From Candidatus Egerieicola pullicola (GTDB taxonomy: Bacteria > Bacillota > Clostridia > Oscillospirales > Ruminococcaceae), in contig DVGY01000186.1 in the NCBI GenBank assembly GCA_018712465.1, positions 1 to 5,025 of the forward strand: a stretch of 5,025 nt of DNA, given 5' to 3'. Position 1 is the stretch's first letter. Every line of letters begins with the position of its first letter. Below the pieces are notes generated by a model. That model did not search any database. It was not told the origin of the DNA and was given only the letters and a program-made list of their open reading frames with translations. This document shows positions 1 through 3,967 of this stretch, piece after piece. A program made the position numbers and the translations under genes.

Positions 1-136
1 CTTTTAAAAGTCCTAAAATCAAAAAGAAGCCGGTAATGGCTAAGCAATATGCCAACACCTTCATGGGAGAAGGCTGGTTGTCCCCTCGGGACTTTTTCTT
101 TTCTTTGGGTTCGCCCTCCGGTTTGTGCAGAGCCAT
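1..136 (-). CDS. Small membrane protein, N-terminal part only (gene runs off the left edge)
   Basis: Only the first 45 codons are inside the window. The reading frame starts at an ATG (136-134) preceded by a strong AAAGGAGG ribosome binding site with a 6-nt spacer. An in-frame ATG two codons earlier touches that site and is too close to use. The visible protein has a charged, lysine- and proline-rich N-terminus of about 25 residues (KPEGEPKEKKKSRGDN), then a hydrophobic stretch at about residues 26-44 that looks like one membrane segment. The start lies 12 nt downstream of the stop codon of the NERD-domain gene on the same strand, so the two are probably co-transcribed and may be translationally coupled. 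I do not recognise the family. The link to NERD function is inference from position only. Confidence 0.7.
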   Translation of the reverse strand, partial: MALHKPEGEPKEKKKSRGDNQPSPMKVLAYCLAITGFFLILGLLK

Positions 137-148
137 GCTCATCCTCCT

Positions 149-826
149 TTACTTTTTGGGATGTTGTCCGTGAGACATCTGCTTCACTCCGGCCACATGG
201 GCGGCAATGGTTCGCCGGTCCTTGACCCGGATCTCGTTGATGGTGTCCACCACTTTGTCCACGTTTACCTTGTTGTTTTCACGGAACAAAGGCTGACGGA
301 AGAACTTTTTCAGCTGCTTCATGGTGACCACCGGAGCGTTGCCGGTGGTGTAAAGCTGGACGTTTTTGGCGGCGTACACTACCAGGCTTTCGATCTTCAC
401 CACATACAGGTTTTTCTTTTTCAAATTGTGGCGCAGATTGTCGCAGTGAGTTTTGTTCTGCTTTAAGGGATTGTAGTGCTTGTTTCTGGCTTTGCCGATG
501 ACCTGAATCCAGTTTTCATCTTTAGGGCTGCCGTAAATTTCCCCTTGGTCTGCCTTGGTTTCCACCACCAAAATGCCAAAAGGCCCCACCACAATGTGGT
601 CGATCTGAGTAGTGGTATCGTACAGGGGCAGATAGACGTTGTTGAGTAAGGCAAACCCTTTGCTGCGGCAGATGGAGCGGAGTTTGCGGGCCACGGCGGC
701 TTCTCCCCGGCGGCCTTGGGCGGCGTTTCTGGCTTGTTCCCGTTTGCGCTTGATGACTACATACAGCACCACGGCCAAAACCACCACAGCGGCCAGCAGC
801 CAGAGAATGAGTGTCATTTGATCCAA
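149..826 (-). CDS. Membrane-anchored NERD (nuclease-related) domain protein
   Basis: A 225-residue protein. Residues about 4-25 form one hydrophobic helix followed by a basic cluster (KRKREQARN), so the protein should be membrane-anchored with the domain in the cytoplasm. From about residue 38 it shows the NERD pattern: GxxGE (E42), LLNNVYL, QIDHIVVGPFGI with D76, VVETK with E89 and K91, GEIYG, a tryptophan near 106, then NPLKQN at 119-124. D76...E89-x-K91 is a PD-(D/E)XK-like catalytic constellation, and the family is predicted to be nuclease-related; activity has been shown for few members. The frame stays open to a TTG at 868, but a GGGAGGAA site sits 6-8 nt before an in-frame TTG at 826, which I take as the start. 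An ATG at 817 is too far from that site. The small membrane protein gene follows. DNA processing is a family-level guess; the actual role is unknown. Confidence 0.88.
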   Translation of the reverse strand: MDQMTLILWLLAAVVVLAVVLYVVIKRKREQARNAAQGRRGEAAVARKLRSICRSKGFALLNNVYLPLYDTTTQIDHIVVGPFGILVVETKADQGEIYGSPKDENWIQVIGKARNKHYNPLKQNKTHCDNLRHNLKKKNLYVVKIESLVVYAAKNVQLYTTGNAPVVTMKQLKKFFRQPLFRENNKVNVDKVVDTINEIRVKDRRTIAAHVAGVKQMSHGQHPKK

Positions 827-844
827 ATTAACTTCCTCCCGATC

Positions 845-860
845 CCGGCAGAACTGCCGG
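845..860 (-). other. Hairpin just upstream of the NERD gene ribosome binding site
   Basis: CCGGCAG and CTGCCGG form a perfect 7-bp inverted repeat with a 2-nt centre, effectively a 4-nt loop. In the minus-strand transcript it lies in the 5' leader, 4 nt ahead of the GGGAGG site at 835-840. It could affect mRNA stability or ribosome access. On the plus strand it is followed by five T, but no plus-strand gene precedes it, so a terminator role is unlikely. Function is inferred. Confidence 0.4.
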
Positions 861-882
861 TTTTTCAATTCTTGTCTTTCTC

Positions 883-911
883 AGTATAACACAAGGGAAT
901 AAATTTGAAAA
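883..911 (-). promoter_or_regulatory. Sigma-A-type promoter of the NERD operon
   Basis: On the minus strand a -10 TATACT (883-888) and a -35 TTTTCA (906-911) are separated by exactly 17 nt. Initiation is predicted near 876, giving a leader of about 50 nt that carries the 845-860 hairpin. The -35 matches consensus at 4 of 6 positions and the -10 at 5 of 6. Confidence 0.55.
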
Positions 912-966
912 GAATCCCCATACTATTCACGAAAAATTTTCATTCTCCGAAAGGAAGGCAGACACT

Positions 967-1164
967 ATGTTGGATAAAATTGCATTGGCGCTGGTGATTA
1001 TCGGCGGGATCAACTGGGGACTCATTGGCCTGTTCGGCTTTGACTTGGTGGGCTGGCTGTTCGGCGGTCAGGGAGCTATCATTAGCCGGATTATCTTCAC
1101 CATTGTGGGGATTGCGGCATTGTGGTGCATCTCCCTCTTCTTCCGCAGAAACGACGTGGTATAA
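967..1164 (+). CDS. DUF378 family small membrane protein (YuzA-like)
   Basis: A 65-residue protein whose whole length fits the DUF378 family. It has two hydrophobic helices (about residues 4-24 and 39-58), the signature INWGLIGLFGFDLVGWLFGG in and after the first helix, and a second helix containing TIVGIAALW. The short C-terminus is basic (FFRRNDVV). An AAGGAAGG ribosome binding site at 951-958 lies 8 nt before the ATG. The gene diverges from the NERD operon and appears monocistronic, with terminators directly behind it. I could not identify a convincing plus-strand promoter in the roughly 90-nt divergent gap. The family is common in Firmicutes and has no established function. Family assignment is confident; role is unknown. 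Confidence 0.88.
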   Translation: MLDKIALALVIIGGINWGLIGLFGFDLVGWLFGGQGAIISRIIFTIVGIAALWCISLFFRRNDVV

Positions 1165-1186
1165 TGATTGCAAAAGCAATCATTAT
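1161..1186. repeat. Perfect hairpin spanning the DUF378 stop codon
   Basis: ATAATGATTGC (1161-1171) is followed by an AAAA loop and its exact reverse complement (1176-1186), giving an 11-bp stem. The stop codon TAA (1162-1164) lies inside the stem. No T-run follows, so it is not a classical terminator. It may protect the mRNA 3' end or aid the terminators downstream; that is inference. Confidence 0.55.
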
Positions 1187-1199
1187 GGTTCCCGCTTTG

Positions 1200-1227
1200 C
1201 CGCCCAAAAAGCAAGGGCGGAATTTTT
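1200..1227 (+). terminator. Intrinsic terminator 1 after DUF378 gene
   Basis: CCGCCC (1200-1205) pairs with GGGCGG (1215-1220) across an A-rich 9-nt loop, followed by AATTTTT. It is weaker than the next terminator and forms a tandem pair with it. Confidence 0.55.
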
Positions 1228-1232
1228 CCTTT

Positions 1233-1262
1233 CCGGGACAGGATTTTCCTGCCCCGGTTTTT
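1233..1262 (+). terminator. Intrinsic terminator 2 after DUF378 gene
   Basis: CCGGGACAGG (1233-1242) pairs with CCTGCCCCGG (1248-1257), a 10-position stem with one A-C mismatch and a 5-nt ATTTT loop, followed at once by five T. This is a strong rho-independent terminator that insulates DUF378 from the dut promoter just downstream. Confidence 0.85.
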
Positions 1263-1263
1263 C

Positions 1264-1293
1264 TTGCTCGCCGGCTGTAACTTATGCTATACT
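1264..1293 (+). promoter_or_regulatory. Promoter of the dut transcript (extended -10)
   Basis: -35 TTGCTC (1264-1269), an 18-nt spacer, and -10 TATACT (1288-1293) preceded by TG at 1285-1286, making an extended -10. Initiation is predicted near 1300. It begins 2 nt after the T-run of the preceding terminator. The transcript would carry about 120 nt of leader before the small ORF and about 250 nt before dut. Confidence 0.7.
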
Positions 1294-1415
1294 GGAAGCA
1301 GGAAATTTGAGCCGAAAGGAAGAAACTTCCGATCAGCTCTCGGTGGGGGGATTCCGGCAGCCGTGAAAACTGTAATCGAGGGCAGCAAAGACGGGTATTT
1401 AGCCTATATCTTTAT

Positions 1416-1547
1416 ATGGTGGAGGGCGCACGTAGCGCAAACTTGAAAGTTTCCTCCGGGGAAATCGCCCGGTATGTGATGGACTCCTTGCAGGTGGAGG
1501 AGCACTTTACCGTAGACGACGGCATGATCCATAAGGAAGGGGAATGA
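1416..1547 (+). CDS. Possible small ORF ahead of dut (43 aa, unrecognised)
   Basis: An ATG frame at 1416 runs to a TGA at 1545-1547, 4 nt before the dut ATG. The last 30 codons look like real coding sequence: third positions are mostly G or C and the peptide is acidic and balanced (residues such as SSGEIARYVMDSLQVEEHF). The dut ribosome binding site (AAGGAAGGGG) lies in its final codons, suggesting translational coupling. There is no clear ribosome binding site before the ATG. A second open frame from a GTG at 1363 (KTVIEGSKDGYLAYIF), faintly like the N-terminus of HicB antitoxins, overlaps it in the frame that a -1 shift would join. The true gene may therefore be a frameshifted or decayed longer protein of about 60 residues. 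I do not recognise it and assign no function. Confidence 0.4.
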   Translation: MVEGARSANLKVSSGEIARYVMDSLQVEEHFTVDDGMIHKEGE

Positions 1548-1551
1548 TTTT

Positions 1552-2061
1552 ATGAAACGTATCGCAAAATTTGAACTTGTCAGCCGGGAGCAGTTCCTCC
1601 CCGCTTATCAGGAGGCCTTTGGGGGCGATTCAGCCCAGGCGGAGCAGGCCTATCAATCTTTGAAACTCCCCTGCCGTGCCACTGCCGGCAGCGCCGGGTA
1701 CGACTTTTTCACCCCTGGTTCGGTGACTCTTGCCCCTGGGGAAACTAAAAAAATTCCCACCGGCATTCGGGCGAAGATGGAACCGGGCTGGGTGCTGCAA
1801 ATCTTTCCCCGCAGCGGATTGGGCTTCCGTTACCGGCTACAGCTGGATAATACCGTGGGCATCATTGACAGCGACTACTATTTTTCCGACAATGAAGGGC
1901 ATATTTTCATTAAGGTCACCAACGACTCCAACTCCGGTAAGACTCTCACCCTCTGTCCGGGAGATGGATTTGCCCAAGGAATCTTTTTGGAATACGGCAT
2001 TACCATGGACGATGACGCCCAGGGCGTGCGCAACGGGGGTTTCGGAAGCACTTCCCGCTAG
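1552..2061 (+). CDS. dut: dUTP diphosphatase (dUTPase, trimeric type)
   Basis: A 169-residue cytoplasmic enzyme that should hydrolyse dUTP to dUMP and pyrophosphate, keeping uracil out of DNA and feeding thymidylate synthesis. All five motifs of the trimeric dUTPase family are visible in order: motif 1 AGYDFF (48-53), motif 2 PRSGLG (86-91), motif 3 GIIDSDYY (103-110) with the expected catalytic D106, motif 4 GDGFAQG (137-143), and the glycine-rich motif 5 RNGGFGSTS (160-168). Two features differ from the short E. coli type. There is an N-terminal extension of about 38 residues, and motif 3 carries extra residues (FSDNEGH) where DYRGEI is usual; similar longer forms occur in Firmicutes. The start is set by AAGGAAGGGG at 1533-1542, 9 nt before the ATG. 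It is transcribed from the promoter at 1264-1293 with the small ORF upstream. Family assignment is firm. Confidence 0.93.
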   Translation: MKRIAKFELVSREQFLPAYQEAFGGDSAQAEQAYQSLKLPCRATAGSAGYDFFTPGSVTLAPGETKKIPTGIRAKMEPGWVLQIFPRSGLGFRYRLQLDNTVGIIDSDYYFSDNEGHIFIKVTNDSNSGKTLTLCPGDGFAQGIFLEYGITMDDDAQGVRNGGFGSTSR

Positions 2062-2144
2062 GGTTCACAAAATGCACATAAAGGAAATACAAATTCGCAA
2101 CTGTTTCTTCAAGATGCTGTTATTTTTGTTCGGTATACTAAGCA

Positions 2145-2190
2145 TGCGATCTGAAAAGAGCAGCGTTTCCCCAAGACGCTTCGGATCGCA
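2145..2190. repeat. Palindromic intergenic element behind dut
   Basis: TGCGATCTGAA (2145-2155) and TTCGGATCGCA (2180-2190) form an 11-bp stem with one G-T pair, enclosing a smaller GCGT/ACGC hairpin (2163-2166 with 2176-2179). No T-run follows, so it is not an intrinsic terminator. Read on the minus strand it begins TGTCATTGCGATCCGAAGCG, which resembles the GTCATTGCGA-type palindromic intergenic repeats known from many bacterial genomes. Membership of a genome-wide repeat family is inference, since only one copy is in this window. Confidence 0.5.
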
Positions 2191-2198
2191 ATGACACA

Positions 2199-2293
2199 TG
2201 ACCCTCTCTTTTCTTTTTCTCCTTTTTTCTCTTTTCTCAAGCAAGAGGCCGCTGGAAGATTCCGGCGGTTTTTTGCTGTTGTCTTTATTTTTT
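2199..2293 (+). repeat. Intergenic terminator-bearing repeat, copy A
   Basis: This block recurs at 3186-3296 in the same orientation. Shared parts, in order: TGACCCTCT (2199-2207); the identical 19-nt pyrimidine tract TTCTCCTTTTTTCTCTTTT (2217-2235); GCAAG then GCCG; a GC-rich hairpin ending CCGGCGG; and TTGTCTTT plus a T-run. Copy A lacks a 27-nt hairpin segment present in copy B between the first two blocks. It contains the terminator that should serve dut. Confidence 0.6.
2249..2274 (+). terminator. Intrinsic terminator of the dut transcript
   Basis: CCGCTGGAA (2249-2257) pairs with TTCCGGCGG (2260-2268), including one T-G pair, and is followed by six T (2269-2274). It lies about 190 nt after the dut stop codon, with no better terminator in between. 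Confidence 0.85.
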
Positions 2294-2518
2294 GTCGAAA
2301 TCAGGAATTTCTTAATTGGAAGGAGATTGGATGGAAAATTGTTTCCATTTTTTCAATCTTTTGCCACATCTTCTCCAAACCCCATTCAAAATCCCGGTGT
2401 ATACTGACCACAGTTCCAAAAAGCGTGACCGCTTGCGGACATCACTGCCGGGCGCAAAAGAAGCCGCTGTCTTTTGGCAGGCAGACCAAAAATTCCTCCC
2501 TGCCGGGAGTTTACATAG
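2275..2518. other. Intergenic stretch with no supported gene
   Basis: Between the dut terminator and the next terminator I find no convincing gene. A plus-strand ATG at 2331 has a good AGGAG site 5 nt upstream, but its frame runs through a terminator and antisense into the next gene. A small hairpin CTCCC-TGCC-GGGAG sits near 2496-2509. A TATACT at about 2401 has no matching -35. Nothing here resembles a known RNA gene. Confidence 0.4.
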
Positions 2519-2521
2519 AAA

Positions 2522-2554
2522 AAAGCAGTCGCTCTCAAACAGAACGGCTGCTTT
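2522..2554 (-). terminator. Bidirectional intrinsic terminator after the helical-protein gene
   Basis: AAAGCAGTCG (2522-2531) pairs with CGGCTGCTTT (2545-2554), a 10-bp stem with one T-G pair and a 13-nt loop. On the minus strand the 3' arm ends in six T (complement of 2519-2524), ideal for the gene ending at 2573. On the plus strand it is followed by a T-rich run, so it could also stop transcripts passing the dut terminator. Confidence 0.85.
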
Positions 2555-2572
2555 CTTTGTTTGTCGTTTTGA

Positions 2573-3004
2573 TTACAGTAGGGGCTGCATTTCCTTGACC
2601 ATTCTCTGTTCCAGGTCAATGAGCCGGCCGGCCACTTCCCGGGAAGAAGCGTCAGCCTGGGGATACTGGTTGAGGTACTTGTTCAACGACTTGATCCCCA
2701 TGTTGCACCCGTCGGTAACCAGTTCGGCGATGGTGGAGTCGGAAGTCTCCATGGCCAATTTCATGTTGGTTTTCATCCAAGACATTCCTTTGGCCATCAC
2801 AGCCGGTTCTTTGCCGGGTTTGCGGTGCTGACCCAACAGTTGTTCAGTGCGCTGCTGGAGTTCTTCGTGTTCCATCCGGTATTCCTGGAGTTGCTGGCGC
2901 AAAGGCTGGGTGGCGCTGTCCATCATATCCCGGATGGAATCTAGCCCCATGCGGATGCCGGCGTCGCATTCCTGGAGCAGGTTTACGGTATCAGGTTGGT
3001 TCAT
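2573..3004 (-). CDS. Conserved clostridial all-helical hypothetical protein (ferritin-like fold possible)
   Basis: A 143-residue soluble protein with no signal peptide or membrane segment. It is rich in Glu, Gln, Met and Leu and almost wholly helical in character, with coiled-coil-like stretches (QQLQEYRMEHEELQQRTEQL at about residues 36-55). Other landmarks are LLQECDAGIRMGLDSI near the N-terminus, AKGMSWMKTNMKLAM in the middle, and VTDGCNMGIKSLNKYLNQYP towards the C-terminus. I recall similar Clostridia proteins annotated as hypothetical, and four-helix ferritin-like domains have a comparable layout, but no metal-binding EXXH pattern is evident. The start at ATG 3004 is set by GGGAGGAA 5-7 nt upstream. 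The frame stays open to 3100, but the extra N-terminus is unlike the rest and has no good ribosome site. The terminator at 2522-2554 follows. Function is unknown; intracellular location is inferred. Confidence 0.8.
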   Translation of the reverse strand: MNQPDTVNLLQECDAGIRMGLDSIRDMMDSATQPLRQQLQEYRMEHEELQQRTEQLLGQHRKPGKEPAVMAKGMSWMKTNMKLAMETSDSTIAELVTDGCNMGIKSLNKYLNQYPQADASSREVAGRLIDLEQRMVKEMQPLL

Positions 3005-3185
3005 GCGGATTCCTCCCAAACTAGTTTTCAGTACAGTCTGCCCTACAGGGGAGAAATTATTCCGCAAAGCCGGAAGAAAAGGGGAAAAACGACGGGGCAT
3101 TTCACCTTTTTTTCAAATTCCTTCCTTTTCTTGTTCAAAAGATATTCAAAAATTCATGGTACAGTATAACCGTAGCCAAACAGAT

Positions 3186-3296
3186 TGACCCTCTGTTGGT
3201 TACTGAAAGGATCACTTTCATTATTCTCCTTTTTTCTCTTTTTTCCAGCAAGGAGCCGTCGGTGCCATCCGGCGGTTTCTTGTTTTTGTCTTTTTT
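3186..3296 (+). repeat. Intergenic terminator-bearing repeat, copy B (orphan; possible small RNA 3' part)
   Basis: Second copy of the block at 2199-2293, sharing TGACCCTCT (3186-3194), the 19-nt pyrimidine tract (3224-3242), GCAAG...GCCG, the CCGGCGG arm and TTGTCTTT plus T-run. Within and just before it are two further hairpins: CC-AA-ACAGA with TCTGTTGG (3176-3199, one bulged A) and TGAAAG with CTTTCA (3204-3209 with 3215-3220). No plus-strand protein gene precedes this terminator. A TATAAC hexamer at 3165-3170 could be a -10, with only a weak -35 upstream. The block ends inside the stop codon of the convergent DUF4364 gene. Confidence 0.5.
3256..3287 (+). terminator. Intrinsic terminator inside repeat copy B
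   Basis: CCGTCGG (3256-3262), loop TGCCAT, CCGGCGG (3269-3275), then TTTCTTGTTTTT. The stem is 7 bp with one T-G pair. It points in the plus direction, although no plus-strand gene ends upstream. On the minus strand no T-run follows, so it should not terminate DUF4364 well. Confidence 0.7.
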
Positions 3297-3822
3297 ACAT
3301 TAACTGCTCCAAAATGGCCTGATACAGCAGGGCGGGATTTTCCACAAACCGCTGGGCCGCTTGCTTGGCGGAGGCTTCGTCCGGGGTGTATAGCGTCAGT
3401 TCCATGGGACAGTAGTCCTGTTCTTGAAGGGTCAACCGCACTAACACTCCGTTTGGCCCGGGCATTAACGTGTAGCTGGCTGGGTTTTCCACCTGTTCCG
3501 GCTGTTTGCAGGCTGCTTCCAATAAAGCCTCCCGTACAGAAGGAGGAAAACTGCTGGACAGTTCCCGTACAGCCTGGGTGCCTTTGGCGGTGAGGGTGAG
3601 CACCCCTTCTTCTTCTAAAACCAGGCCCCCCTGGCGCAGTTGGTCTAAACAGCAGCAAAGGGTGAAGTAGTTTACCAATCCAGTGCTCTGTACCGACCGC
3701 ATCAGACGGCTCAACTCCATCTGCCGGCCGCATTGTTCCAACAGCCAGCAAAGCAGTACCCGCACTGTGGCGGGATCATGGTAGCCGCCCGGTTCTACTC
3801 CGGCAAAAATATTCTCCTGCAA
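3295..3822 (-). CDS. DUF4364 family protein (winged-helix, regulator-like)
   Basis: A soluble protein of 175 residues from the start chosen here. The N-terminal part (LQENIFAGVEPGGYHDPATVRVLLCWLL, about residues 1-28) is followed by a region typical of DUF4364: a helix-turn-helix segment including TGLVNYFTLCCCLDQLRQGG, a short wing (LVLEEEGVLTLTAKG), then a C-terminal half with SFPPSVREALLEAA and LYTPDEASAKQAAQRF. The family is found in Clostridia and is thought to be transcription-factor-like; targets are unknown. The frame is open further upstream. An ATG at 3870 (191 residues) has AAAGG 8 nt before it, but that ATG overlaps the -10 of the likely promoter, and its extra 16 residues are not expected for the family. 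I therefore prefer TTG 3822, preceded by AAGGGGG with a 7-nt spacer. Start uncertain, family fairly certain. It diverges from the TIM-barrel gene. Confidence 0.82.
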   Translation of the reverse strand: MQENIFAGVEPGGYHDPATVRVLLCWLLEQCGRQMELSRLMRSVQSTGLVNYFTLCCCLDQLRQGGLVLEEEGVLTLTAKGTQAVRELSSSFPPSVREALLEAACKQPEQVENPASYTLMPGPNGVLVRLTLQEQDYCPMELTLYTPDEASAKQAAQRFVENPALLYQAILEQLM

Positions 3823-3868
3823 AAGAAGGCCCCCTTCCGGTTGGGAAAGTATCAAAACGCTTAATCCC

Positions 3869-3897
3869 ATTATAACAACCTTTCTTTCCCGGCGCAA
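3869..3897 (-). promoter_or_regulatory. Promoter of the DUF4364 gene
   Basis: On the minus strand -35 TTGCGC (3892-3897) and a perfect -10 TATAAT (3869-3874) have a 17-nt spacer. Initiation is predicted near 3862, downstream of the ATG at 3870, which supports an internal start for the protein. Its -35 is 9 nt from that of the divergent promoter. Confidence 0.6.
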
Positions 3898-3906
3898 CCG
3901 CTTTCC

Positions 3907-3936
3907 TTGCAATCCTGCCGGTGGGTGTGGTACACT
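3907..3936 (+). promoter_or_regulatory. Promoter of the TIM-barrel protein gene
   Basis: -35 TTGCAA (3907-3912), 18-nt spacer, -10 TACACT (3931-3936) with TG at 3928-3929, an extended -10. Start predicted near 3943, about 25 nt before the ATG. Back-to-back with the DUF4364 promoter, so a shared regulator in this 40-bp gap is possible. Confidence 0.6.
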
Positions 3937-3967
3937 AAATTCAATCAAAGAGAGGAGAGAAATTTCT

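Noticed and set aside
827..868. Upstream TTG start for the NERD protein
   Set aside because: The translated part would contain the hairpin and the ribosome site that serves TTG 826.
1294..1415. Known riboswitch or T-box in the dut leader
   Set aside because: I compared it mentally with cobalamin, FMN, TPP, glycine and ZTP consensus cores and found no match.
2071..2193. 40-codon plus-strand ORF after dut
   Set aside because: No ribosome binding site and it reads through the palindromic element; the peptide looks random.
2331..2831. Plus-strand ORF with a good AGGAG site 5 nt before its ATG
   Set aside because: It runs through the terminator at 2522-2554 and then 260 nt antisense to a well-supported gene; its composition is not protein-like.
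3005..3100. N-terminal extension of the helical protein to an ATG at 3100
   Set aside because: The ribosome site is only 2 nt from that ATG, while ATG 3004 has a strong well-spaced site; the added residues are unlike the rest.
3171..3235. Relic of a 16S rRNA 3' end (GGATCAC followed by CTCCTTT)
   Set aside because: The two words are separated by 10 nt and nothing else upstream matches rRNA; probably chance.
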